This document shows positions 56,290-64,000 of a stretch of 64,000 nucleotides of DNA, in pieces (the first letter of the stretch is position 1; every line of letters starts with the position of its first letter). Under the pieces are notes generated by a model. It did not search any database. It saw nothing but the letters and a program-made list of their open reading frames with translations, and was not told the origin of the DNA. The translations under genes and the position numbers were made by a program. Source of the stretch: JAPORY01 sp965215385 (GTDB lineage Bacteria; Pseudomonadota; Alphaproteobacteria; Rhodobacterales; Rhodobacteraceae); assembly GCA_965215385.1 (NCBI GenBank), contig OZ244059.1:434001-498000 (forward strand). The letters run 5' to 3'.

Positions 56290-57879
56290 CTAATTTTTGT
56301 CGTCTGCAAGGACCGCGAACGAAATTCCAATTGTAGCTGGAGTAAAGACACGCTGATGCAGTTCAAAATCCCTAAAACGGAGTTTTTCCAGACCCTGAAG
56401 CACAGCAAATTCTTGCAGCAAACTGTTAATTATCAAGGCCATTTTTTCCTTCTTGCCGCCGTCAAGTTGAAGTTCCTTAACCGTGACCACCTCAAGCAGA
56501 TACAGGAGAGTCTTATCGTCGAGAAGCCTAGCGAGTCGATGCCGCGCTTCTGGATTCTGCGTAATGGTTTTGCGAACCTGTTCTGGCTCAAGTTCCCACT
56601 CCCGACTAATCTGGTCGACTATCGAAGCAATTTCATGATCGCTAAGCGTAATTTCGCTCGCAGCAGCAACCTTAGACAAGACAAGTGAAACTCGGGTCTG
56701 ACGCTCGGCTAGGTCACGAATTTTGTCCGCAGAAAGACGATCCTCTGGCTCCGACTCCATTTGCACCGGCAGTTCAAATGCTAACTCATCGCGTTCGCTC
56801 TCTGAAAAATCTGGGTCGTCTTGAGGGTCATCTTGGTTAATCACCGAGTTTATTTCAGCGATTCGGCGAGAAACAAGTGCGTCTGGCACTTCAAAGTTCA
56901 ACATTACTTCTAACTGCCGTCGCAACCGCTTTCGGAGTGCGTTTTGAAACTGTTCGGAGAGGTACTTCTCGAATCCCGTTATCGCTTGAGTTCGTAAATC
57001 TTCGAGATTATCGGCTCCAAATGTTTTTGCCATATTGTCGTCGACTACGGGATCCGTTTTGCCAAAGATGTGGATAATTTCAAATACGAGTTGTACTTCC
57101 TGACCCGAAAATTGCTTTGCGTAAAAGTCTAACGGTTTATGAAATAGGTAAATTGCCACCGCATCACTGCTGGGATAGGCTTCATCTGAAAGTGCCGAAA
57201 GGTCCTCACTTGCCATAAAACGAACAGGAATAAGAATTTTGTCGTTGACTCTTCTGTTGATGAACTCCTCGTGCGCAAACGTGCAGAACTTTCCTTCCTT
57301 TCCTAATTCAATCCACGCCGTCCCAACTAATGTCTCTTGTTCGGGATCTTGAGTAGAATTCTGCACTACTCTTACGCACACGATATCTCCTACCTGCGCC
57401 GGCTGACCGACGCCTTTTGATTTTAACATCAAAACGCGCGAATATTTTTCAAGTAATTGATCGATTGTATTGTCGTCAGTTGTCGGCCGATAAGCTTCAA
57501 CCTTGATAGTACGAAAATCAATATCCGGAATTTCCGGCATCACCTCGTAGGTGATTGTACCCTCCAAGTCGCTACCTCGCGTCCAATCTGGGTCATTGGT
57601 TGAAAAAGCCGGTTGAACAACGGGTTTTTCATCGGCGCCGCGCAAATGCTCAGAAAGCGTGAGCTTGACCGTTTCGTTGAGAATTTCTGCTCCACAATTG
57701 TCGCCTAGGCGTTGCTGAAGCACTGGCAGGGGGACTTTGCCCTTGCGGAACCCTTTGATGGTATAGGTTGACTGAACCTCAGAGAGTTTCTTGACAATTT
57801 TTTCTTCGAGTTCAGCAGCCGGCATAGTAACCGAGATGCTACGCTTTAATCCGTCTTTCTTTACTTCCGTGACTTCCAT
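56290..57879 (-). CDS. tig: Trigger factor
   Basis: Trigger factor is the ribosome-bound chaperone and prolyl isomerase. The N-terminal ribosome-binding domain (MEVTEVKKDGLKRSISVTMP) includes the signature GFRKGKVPLPVLQQRLG near residue 43. The PPIase domain follows (around VGDIVCVRV and LGKEGKFCTFAHEEFI), and the C-terminal arms contain QEVQLVFEIIHIFGKTDPVV and NFEVPDALVSRRIAEINSVI. At 529 residues it is longer than the usual 430-490; the added length includes an insert in the PPIase domain and a C-terminal extension. clpP, clpX and lon, frequent neighbours, are not here. Confidence 0.93.
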   Translation of the reverse strand: MEVTEVKKDGLKRSISVTMPAAELEEKIVKKLSEVQSTYTIKGFRKGKVPLPVLQQRLGDNCGAEILNETVKLTLSEHLRGADEKPVVQPAFSTNDPDWTRGSDLEGTITYEVMPEIPDIDFRTIKVEAYRPTTDDNTIDQLLEKYSRVLMLKSKGVGQPAQVGDIVCVRVVQNSTQDPEQETLVGTAWIELGKEGKFCTFAHEEFINRRVNDKILIPVRFMASEDLSALSDEAYPSSDAVAIYLFHKPLDFYAKQFSGQEVQLVFEIIHIFGKTDPVVDDNMAKTFGADNLEDLRTQAITGFEKYLSEQFQNALRKRLRRQLEVMLNFEVPDALVSRRIAEINSVINQDDPQDDPDFSESERDELAFELPVQMESEPEDRLSADKIRDLAERQTRVSLVLSKVAAASEITLSDHEIASIVDQISREWELEPEQVRKTITQNPEARHRLARLLDDKTLLYLLEVVTVKELQLDGGKKEKMALIINSLLQEFAVLQGLEKLRFRDFELHQRVFTPATIGISFAVLADDKN

Positions 57880-58541
57880 GGTTCCCTATTTGTCTCCTGT
57901 TATCAATTAGCGGCAGTGCCCGAATAGTGCTTATGGCGACAAGACGCTGGGGCACTAACGTCCTATCGCCGGCACCGATTAGTGCCCCCAAACGAGTTGG
58001 TCATGTGTTTTCATTGTCACTTGCTTCGAGGCCGTCAAGTTGACCGGCTAGCTGCTCTTTGTTGATTTTTCGTCGGGTTCGCCGCGGTAACCAGTGAAAT
58101 AATTTGTGGGCCGTATCTTACCACCGAACTCCAAGATTTGCCGCCATCAGGATCAAAATCTTGACTTGCGGAGAATAAATCCTTGGCCGGCAAACAAATA
58201 CAACCGATTGACCAGAAGTCATAACCGTCAAGTCTGATAAATTAAAGACGCATATCGCACACGAGGCTTCGCGTTGTTGCGAGGTCGCTCCCTTAACGAC
58301 AAAAATATCGCCATTCACTTGCTTCAACAGCACCGAAATCAAGCATCACTCTTGAGGTAGGCCCGTCTGGTCGAAAAGCGTTCAAGCACTAGACTAGTTG
58401 CCGGCGATTCAAGTGACAAACTTTCCCGATAATCCGTCACGAGCGTCTAGAGAGAGTGATACCAATTTCTTAACCAATTCCAATCTCGATGCTTTCACAG
58501 CAGATATACTGATCACCACAAATAGCCTCGTTGCGATCACG
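57880..58541. other. Gap between tig and phoU with a long inverted repeat
   Basis: No gene is supported. GGGGCACTAA (57,949-57,958) and TTAGTGCCCC (57,979-57,988) form a perfect 10-bp stem with a 20-base loop about 70 bases before the tig start. It could be a leader hairpin of tig or a protein-binding site; no T run follows. No tRNA is seen. Confidence 0.5.
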
Positions 58542-59288
58542 CTAGGCGCCGACAGATTTTGACGAACTAGTTTCATCAAGCTGCGGGTGATTCTCTAGTG
58601 AGATTGTATCTGCTTTGGGTCGGTTTTCGTCAGGCCTCTCGCCAGTCACCAAATAGACCACTTGCTCAGAAATTGAGGTTACATGATCGCCCATACGCTC
58701 AAGGTTCTTGGCGATAAAATGTAGGTGCATACAGGCGGATATATTTCGTGGGTCTTCCATCATGAAAGTTAAGTATTCTCGGAATAGACTATTGTACATC
58801 TCATCAACGTCTTGATCGATGGCGATGATACTTGCAGAAATTTCCACATCGCGCTGCACATAAGAATCGAGTGCGTCTTTCAACATACTTTGAACCAATG
58901 AGGCCATTCGGCGCAGTGCACCAATGTTCTCATCAATCGGCCGCATCTGCGCAAGGACAGTTGTGCGCTTGGCAATATTCTTCGCATAATCCCCAATGCG
59001 TTCGAGATTATTGTTGATTTTTATGATGCTGAGGATTAATCTCAAGTCGACGGCTGTCGGTGCTCTCAGTGCGATAACGCGGGCGGCACTTTCATTGATT
59101 TGTTCGGCCAGCGAATCAATTCGCGCGTCGTTCTGACGCACTTTTTCCGCAATTTCCTCGTCACGCGTTAGGAGGGACTCTACCCCTTTTCGAATAGCAT
59201 CCTCAACTAGGCCACCCATTTTCATGATGTCGGCTTGAATCTCCTCAAGGTCGCGATCAAAAGCAGATTGAATGTGTTGGTCTGTCAT
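58542..59288 (-). CDS. phoU: Phosphate signalling protein PhoU
   Basis: PhoU links the Pst phosphate transporter with the PhoR sensor and restrains the Pho response. The 248-residue protein is a pair of three-helix bundles with the family metal-binding sets: around ALRAPTAVDLRLILSIIKIN NNLERIGDYAKNIA and, in the second half, LHFIAKNLERMGDHVTSISE. The C-terminal 30 residues are an unconserved tail. It follows phoR on the same strand after 391 bp. Confidence 0.95.
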   Translation of the reverse strand: MTDQHIQSAFDRDLEEIQADIMKMGGLVEDAIRKGVESLLTRDEEIAEKVRQNDARIDSLAEQINESAARVIALRAPTAVDLRLILSIIKINNNLERIGDYAKNIAKRTTVLAQMRPIDENIGALRRMASLVQSMLKDALDSYVQRDVEISASIIAIDQDVDEMYNSLFREYLTFMMEDPRNISACMHLHFIAKNLERMGDHVTSISEQVVYLVTGERPDENRPKADTISLENHPQLDETSSSKSVGA

Positions 59289-59679
59289 TTTTTTCCCAAT
59301 CCAAGCATCATACGACTATCGTCTCCCTTAACGTAAGCGCAACTCTTGATCGCTTATCTCCATCCTGCAACCGCAACGCCGTTGCGTCCTTACTTTACTA
59401 TGTTTCCAACGACTTCATCCCCAACAGCGGATTTATGCTGAAGTGCCGCTTCTCACATGCAACTACCACAAACCTATCCGCAATTAAAAAGTTGGGTTAT
59501 TTCTTGCCACATCTCCGTCAAGGGGTTGGAACCGATAGAGCTTTTCGAAATTCTGGACTTTTGGCTCGCAGTTGGACACGAACTAATGCGTGAATATTCG
59601 CGACGCAGAATTGCCCCCCCCCCTGAGCGTAAATTAAGGCCACAATTTTTAATTTCATTCTGCAACCGAAGAGAAGGAT
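59289..59679. other. phoR-phoU gap with a run of ten C
   Basis: In most Alphaproteobacteria pstSCAB lies here. Only about 390 bp remain and no pst fragment is visible. C10 is at 59,614-59,623, 57 bases past the phoR stop. Short frames across it show no signal peptide on either strand. Confidence 0.5.
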
Positions 59680-60732
59680 TCAATAAATTTGCTTCGGCAG
59701 GACAACTTTGAATTCAGCACCACAACCCAACTCACTTGCAACGTCCAACCGTCCGCAGTGTCGATTAACGATATGCTTTACAATTGCCAACCCCAAGCCC
59801 GTTCCCCCTAAATGCCGTGATCGGTGATTATCGGCTCGATAAAATCTCTCGGTTAAACGAGGCAGATGATCGGAGTCGATCCCCGGCCCTTGGTCGAAGA
59901 CAGTGGTTTGTACGCAAGGACCTTTCAAAATGGGATCATGTCTGATTTCTTCGACATTGATGCCAACGAACCCACCCGAGCCGCCATATTTGATACCGTT
60001 CTCAATTAGGTTACAAAATAGTTGTCGTAACTGATCTACATCTCCTAGAACTTCGGCGGCAGTGATCTCGCTGCGCAATTTAACTTCGACCCCGGTCTCC
60101 GCCGCTAACCCTCGGAAATTGTCGATTGCCGACGAGAGAACTGATATAAGGTTAACGCCAACTTCGGGGCAAACTCGTTCCTGATTTTCTACCTGACTAA
60201 GCGACAAGAGGTCCGAAACTAGCCGTTCCATGCGCTCTGTTTCCTGAGCCATTAAATCCAGGAAGTCATGCTGAGCATCAGGGTTCATCTGCGCGGCACC
60301 CTTCAACGTCTCAATGAAGCCCGATATGGCGGTTAGCGGCGAACGCAACTCGTGGCTAACATTTGCCACGAAGTCTCGTCGAATTTGGTCAACTTCCTCA
60401 AATTCCGCTATGTTTTGAAATGACACGATTACCCCGGTCGGGAAATCGGAACCAGTTTCCAAAATAAAGCGGCAACTAACCCGAAAACTCTTATCTTTAC
60501 CGCCGTCATTGATTGTATAGTTCGCATTTTGAGAGGTCTGCTGGTTAAGACTGGCTTCAATACCCTCCAAAACCAGAGGCTGTCGCAAAATTGTCGCGTA
60601 GTGGCGACTTCGAATGTTTTGTCCAAGAAGTTGCCGTGCTTCTTCGTTCTCGGCGATGATCCGCTCTGTCGTTCCCACAAAAACTACTGGGATGGGAATT
60701 GCATTCAGCAAGTTTGATAACTCATCAGACAC
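59680..60732 (-). CDS. phoR: Phosphate regulon sensor kinase PhoR-like, without membrane segment
   Basis: A 350-residue histidine kinase. An N-terminal PAS domain (LLNAIPIPVVFVGTTERIIA, with GVIVSFQNIAEFEEVDQIRR) is followed by the H-box FVANVSHELRSPLTAISGFI, and the N, G1 and G2 boxes LFCNLIENGIKYG, VFDQGPGID and GGTGLGLAIVKHIVNRHCGR. Nothing resembles the transmembrane segments that usually precede the PAS domain in PhoR, so it is either cytoplasmic or reliant on Pst/PhoU for location. Assignment as PhoR follows from its sequence type and from phoU downstream. phoB is not in the window. Confidence 0.82.
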   Translation of the reverse strand: MSDELSNLLNAIPIPVVFVGTTERIIAENEEARQLLGQNIRSRHYATILRQPLVLEGIEASLNQQTSQNANYTINDGGKDKSFRVSCRFILETGSDFPTGVIVSFQNIAEFEEVDQIRRDFVANVSHELRSPLTAISGFIETLKGAAQMNPDAQHDFLDLMAQETERMERLVSDLLSLSQVENQERVCPEVGVNLISVLSSAIDNFRGLAAETGVEVKLRSEITAAEVLGDVDQLRQLFCNLIENGIKYGGSGGFVGINVEEIRHDPILKGPCVQTTVFDQGPGIDSDHLPRLTERFYRADNHRSRHLGGTGLGLAIVKHIVNRHCGRLDVASELGCGAEFKVVLPKQIY

Positions 60733-61107
60733 AAATATGTCCTCAGTAATGGTAGGGATTACCCTTCTAGCTCAAGTCGCCATGATCAAGAAACATAATA
60801 CTCCGACAGAGACTTGAGATAACAACTTGATCGAAAATTAGCACCGTCTCGTTGCTTTCACCAACGGGTTTGACCTGATCGTGAATTGCGGGCAACTCCG
60901 AAACTAGACGAGTTGCGCCGCATTACGATCCATCTATATAATACTGATAAAACGTGTTTCTTTAATAAACTGCAACTGGTGAAGACTTCACCAAAGTTCT
61001 TGCCATCAACTTACTGCGGCTTGAAGAACGGTCGCCTTTCGGCGATAATGAACAGCTTCAAGTAGCAAGAGCGGATTTTGCGGTGTGCTATCACGACAGT
61101 TAAAGGG
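60733..61107. other. Gap upstream of phoR
   Basis: About 375 bp without a gene. The phoR promoter, perhaps with a Pho box, should be here, but I see no clear pair of TGTCA-like repeats. Confidence 0.35.
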
Positions 61108-61671
61108 CTAGGCCCGCTTCGTGGGTTTGATGATCTGGTTCTCATTGATCTTGAATTCGGTTAGATGGTCTCGAAAATGCTGCATATTCGCCTGATAGTG
61201 GGCAGCACTCTGTTGGTTTGCTTCGACTTCCGCCGCACTGAGTTTGCGGGTGACCCGGCCCGGGATGCCAAGAACCAACGATCTATCGGGAATGACTTTA
61301 TTTTCTGGTATCAGTGCCCCCGCCCCGATTAAACAATCATTACCGATCTGAGCTCCGTTCAGCACGATTGCGCCCATCCCGATCAGACTATTATTTCCGA
61401 TCGCACATCCGTGCAAAATTGCCTTATGTCCAATCGTGCAATTTTCTCCTACGGTTAGCGGAAACCCAGCATCAATATGTAGAATACATCCTTCTTGGAT
61501 ATTTGTTCCCGCCCGAAGCCAAATTTTATCATGATCGGCCCTTACCGTACAGTTGAACCATATTGATACCTGTGCATCAATAATAACGTGACCGATCACA
61601 CTTGCATTCGGTGCAAACCAAGTATCAGGGTGCACCGCTGGCTTTAAATCTTCGAGAGCGTAGAGCGGCAT
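61108..61671 (-). CDS. Gamma carbonic anhydrase-like hexapeptide protein
   Basis: A 187-residue left-handed beta-helix protein of the YrdA/PaaY/CaiE type. Hexapeptide repeats run from ASVIGHVIIDAQVSIWFNCT to DCLIGAGALIPENKVIPDRS. The metal-binding His residues typical of the fold are present (CILHID and CTIGHKAILHGC). The GIPGRVTRKL motif ends the helix, and a C-terminal alpha-helix follows. Enzymes of this group may be carbonic anhydrases or thioesterases; the sequence does not decide. Confidence 0.88.
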   Translation of the reverse strand: MPLYALEDLKPAVHPDTWFAPNASVIGHVIIDAQVSIWFNCTVRADHDKIWLRAGTNIQEGCILHIDAGFPLTVGENCTIGHKAILHGCAIGNNSLIGMGAIVLNGAQIGNDCLIGAGALIPENKVIPDRSLVLGIPGRVTRKLSAAEVEANQQSAAHYQANMQHFRDHLTEFKINENQIIKPTKRA

Positions 61672-61805
61672 CGAAAACTCCTTGTGAATCTCTTGCGGGT
61701 TCTGACGACAAAGTCGTCAGGGCAGGTATCGCTACTTTGATATTGCTGATTGAACCTAGAAACTTGCGAGTGCTCAGTCGCGAGTCTGATCACAGCAAAA
61801 AAAAC

Positions 61806-62585
61806 TCACAATGCCGTCCAACCGCCATCAACACTAATGGTTGTTCCGGTCACTTGCGCTGCGGCATCCGAGCACAGAAAATTGACGATGCCGCCAATTT
61901 CCTCAACCTTCACAAACTGCTTCGACGGCTGCCTCGCCAGCATAATTTTTTCGATAACTTCCTCGCGGCCCATGCCGTATTCTTTCATCGTTGCCGGAAT
62001 TTGTTCTTCAACTAAAGGTGTCAATACATATCCGGGACAGATTGCATTGACGGTTATTTCTTCCTGCGCTGTTTCGAGTGCAATTGTTTTTGTCAGTCCA
62101 ACAATCCCATGTTTCGCCGCAATGTAAGCGGCCTTGTAGGGTGAAGCGGTCAATCCATGCGCCGACGAGATATTTATTATTCTTCCCCAGCCGTTCTTTC
62201 TCATGATTGGGAGGGCGGCAGCAGTTGTATGGAACGCTGAACTCAAATTTACGGCGATAACCTCTTCCCATTTTTCGGCAGGAAATTCCTCTATCGGGCT
62301 GACGTGCTGTATGCCAGCATTATTGACCAAAACATCGCAGTCCGCCGCCTCGCTGATCAATCGTCGGCATTCATCACCGTTCGCCAAGTTGGCCTTGATA
62401 TAGCGTGCAGACACTCCGGTTGCGTCGGCGATTGCTGCTGCGAGGTCATAATCTTCTGCGCGATCAGTGAAGGAATTAAGGCACACATCTATTCCCGCTT
62501 GCGCCATAGCCCAGGCTATTCCGAGACCGATTCCAGAATTTGAGCCCGTAATTACTGCACTTCGTCGTTTGGTGCTCATCGCCAT
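61806..62585 (-). CDS. bdhA: D-3-hydroxybutyrate dehydrogenase
   Basis: This SDR-family enzyme oxidises D-3-hydroxybutyrate, a PHB breakdown product, to acetoacetate with NAD. The 259-residue protein has the coenzyme motif VITGSNSGIGLGIA, CDVLVNNAGIQHVSPIEEFP (the IQHV form is typical of BdhA), the catalytic INISSAHGL Ser and YIAAKHG Tyr/Lys, and AICPGYVLTPLVEEQIP. The two genes 61,108 and 61,806 are on the same strand but 130 bp apart. Confidence 0.92.
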   Translation of the reverse strand: MAMSTKRRSAVITGSNSGIGLGIAWAMAQAGIDVCLNSFTDRAEDYDLAAAIADATGVSARYIKANLANGDECRRLISEAADCDVLVNNAGIQHVSPIEEFPAEKWEEVIAVNLSSAFHTTAAALPIMRKNGWGRIINISSAHGLTASPYKAAYIAAKHGIVGLTKTIALETAQEEITVNAICPGYVLTPLVEEQIPATMKEYGMGREEVIEKIMLARQPSKQFVKVEEIGGIVNFLCSDAAAQVTGTTISVDGGWTAL

Positions 62586-62960
62586 TCCTTAGATTACACG
62601 GTATTGTGCCTCACGGTGCTTGATCCTTGACACCCCTATTCATCATATTTGAGTAACATTCTTGGGTGCACTCCTACATTGTTCCGACCAACGCCGCAAC
62701 CGACAGCGGAAAAGGGCAGTGTCTCAGTTTGAAATGTCCTTGCAGGGTTTTGCCGATAGGGTTTCAGCGCCTCCAAGAATACCCCCGCAGGCGCCGACCG
62801 CCGGCGGAACGGGCGGCGGATCCTGCGGCCCGCAATGACAGGGACAGTCAAGATGCCGCCATACCCGTGTTGGGCAAGTGCCACTATCGGCATCCCCACC
62901 TGTTCAGGAAATTGGTGTTATCCTGTGTTGAGCTAAGGCAAACGTCCGTCAGCAACTCCT
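62586..62960. repeat. GC-rich intergenic repeat with a lone cassette-type end
   Basis: GGGCAGTGTCTCAGTTTGAA at about 62,715-62,734 closely matches the right-hand end of the 36,182-37,050 cassette (read inward). The adjoining 150 bp is GC-rich and palindromic (GCCGCCCGTTCC with CGCCGGCGG) and reads on the minus strand as VPVIAGRRIRRPFRRRSAPA, a pattern of spurious translation seen in dispersed bacterial repeats. No partner end is found nearby. Confidence 0.5.
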
Positions 62961-63308
62961 TCACCGGAGTGTGTCGCGCACAACCAAATTTTCTCGTTCT
63001 TGCAAGACGACCGCGTCGCGACGGACAATTTCGCGAAAAGCTTCGTCGATCTCCTCCCAATCGACTAGATCGACCTTAAATGGCAGGTCGGATTCCCTGA
63101 AGGCTTCCGCCAACGTCGAACTTTTGGCAATCGTAATGGGTGTGTCGCCCATAAGGGCGAGGTCGAGGTCGGAATAGTCTTTCGCTTTCCACGTCGCCCG
63201 CGAGCCGAAGGCGACAACCGTGTGGGTCGGCAGATGCCGCCGCAGCAAGTCTCTTACGATATTGAGATGGTCTGGCCGAAGGTCGATCAAAGGTTCGGTT
63301 CCGCTCAT
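62961..63308 (-). CDS. MNT nucleotidyltransferase (antitoxin of HEPN/MNT pair)
   Basis: A 115-residue minimal nucleotidyltransferase. The core VVAFGSRATWKAKDYSDLDL has the GSRA loop and the D-x-D metal pair; the third acidic residue is in PFKVDLVDWEEID. MNT antitoxins disarm HEPN RNases, in known cases by transferring AMP to the toxin. Its start overlaps the end of the HEPN gene by four bases (ATGA), so the two are translated together. Confidence 0.9.
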   Translation of the reverse strand: MSGTEPLIDLRPDHLNIVRDLLRRHLPTHTVVAFGSRATWKAKDYSDLDLALMGDTPITIAKSSTLAEAFRESDLPFKVDLVDWEEIDEAFREIVRRDAVVLQERENLVVRDTLR

Positions 63309-63733
63309 GTCAAACGTTCCCGCAATCGATCCCGAAAGCTTACCGCTTCCTTAAGAAACTGTGGAATACCTTCGACAACCTTCAATGCGACGGCTTCATC
63401 GTAGGAATGGCTGGTCTGGTTCCGCATAGCGCGGTAGCCGCGCCAATCCGACCACTCGCCAAGCAGAAGGTCTTGCTCGTTGGCGGTGCGTATCATGTCC
63501 GAAAATGCCATCCGGTCGATTTCTTCTGGGGTAGCTGCGGTGTATTCGAGATAACGCTTCAGCGTCTTGTGGACTTGTTCGTAGGTAAACTCAAATCGCT
63601 GAATCAGGCCGTCACGGATTTGCGCATCGCTCGTGTCGGTCTGATATCGCGCCAATCCTTCCTCTAGCCGTACGATGGCCCGATTCAAGAATTTGATATT
63701 TGGTGGCGGTAAGTCGGTACTATTGTCGGACAT
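63305..63733 (-). CDS. HEPN-domain toxin (HI0074 family)
   Basis: A 142-residue all-helical protein of the nucleotidyltransferase substrate-binding HI0074 family. The HEPN active-site motif R-x4-H is present as RNQTSH within AMRNQTSHSYDEAVAL, so the predicted RNase centre is intact. Typical helices are IVRLEEGLARYQTD and FEFTYEQVHKTLKRYLEY. With the MNT gene directly after it, the pair forms a type VII-like toxin-antitoxin module. Confidence 0.9.
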   Translation of the reverse strand: MSDNSTDLPPPNIKFLNRAIVRLEEGLARYQTDTSDAQIRDGLIQRFEFTYEQVHKTLKRYLEYTAATPEEIDRMAFSDMIRTANEQDLLLGEWSDWRGYRAMRNQTSHSYDEAVALKVVEGIPQFLKEAVSFRDRLRERLT

Positions 63734-64000
63734 TTCGGTTCGTTAATCCTTTGCTTTTTTGTCGAAGCCCTGTCTCGACACACATATCGCTAGTCTCACC
63801 AGTCGTCAGAATGACATGCTCCCGCTTGACTTCGCGTTGGAAACGCTTCGGCAAGTATGACCAATCCCCGACCGCGGCAAGAATGGGCTCAACGACTCCA
63901 CGTCTCTCGCAACACAAGGTCAAGATCCCTACCACCTTGGTTTCGGCCGATAACGAGGCTGCCGTATGCCTATACCTCCAAGCCGGGCGGATGTTCGAAT
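63734..64000. other. Window end upstream of the HEPN gene
   Basis: No gene can be identified. A minus-strand frame (63,720-63,935) reads GDWSYLPKRFQREVKREHVI and may be the end of a gene that begins outside the window. Confidence 0.3.

Noticed and set aside
1..64000. CRISPR arrays, prophage structural genes, rRNA operons
   Set aside because: No regularly spaced direct repeats, phage head or tail genes, or rRNA sequences were seen in the window.

Overview
The window reads as a chromosome segment of an alphaproteobacterium, probably marine. The strongest lineage evidence is a circularly permuted two-piece tmRNA gene (about 41,790-42,110), a DUF4167 gene beside prmC-prfA, a DUF1476 (F1-ATPase zeta-type) gene beside purC, fumC beside sspB, and a B12-dependent NrdJ. 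A dmdA-acuI pair for dimethylsulfoniopropionate (DMSP) breakdown, a keto-acid-type TRAP transporter and a photolyase fit a sunlit marine heterotroph. I cannot resolve the genus.

Layout. 1-6,090 is core: pdxA (cut by the window edge), rsmA, DUF4167, prmC, prfA, speB, mazG. 6,070-12,420 is an accessory zone with a decayed secreted-protein gene, an IS5-type remnant, a frameshifted AAA-ATPase/nuclease gene, a lipoprotein remnant, an IS30 pseudogene and an intact IS1-type transposase. 12,500-35,280 is mostly core and metabolic: selO, a decayed ATPase/nuclease pair, a restriction-modification locus with a broken nuclease gene, nrdJ, cfa, phr, a nucleotidyltransferase, acuI-dmdA, a DUF1326/DUF2182 pair and a three-gene TRAP operon. 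35,990-41,292 is a second accessory zone: an inverted copy of the IS30 block carrying an extra 869-bp cassette, a secreted HNH nuclease and a second, ruined AAA-ATPase/nuclease gene. 41,790-62,585 returns to core: ssrA, sspB, fumC, a NYN gene, class I aldolase, ccdA, a TusA-like gene, rne, purQ-purS, two Calx-beta secreted proteins, purC, DUF1476, tig, phoU, phoR, a gamma carbonic anhydrase-like gene and bdhA. The window ends with a HEPN/MNT toxin-antitoxin pair.

The most interesting structure is a family of short transposase-free cassettes whose ends contain AGTGGGTCAG or CTGTCTCAGTTTGAAA and which carry exported-protein genes. The one at 36,182-37,050 can be read as an insertion: the other copy of the same IS30 block (9,634-11,322) holds the matching empty site, and a 7-bp target duplication is visible. 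Its gene has a run of 12 C just after the start codon, and either neighbouring frame meets a stop almost at once, so it looks like an ON/OFF contingency gene. A related gene at 6,076-6,549 has the same upstream layout and a C run, but is out of frame.

Regulation and decay. Apparent sequence-level regulation includes a promoter-like pair upstream of nrdJ, a perfect 15-bp hairpin between the TRAP P and Q genes, and start/stop overlaps (pdxA/rsmA, purS/purQ, methylase/nuclease, HEPN/MNT). Many accessory genes are broken by single-base shifts or stops, and two core loci have lost their usual order: purC is separated from purS, and phoR lies next to phoU without pst genes.
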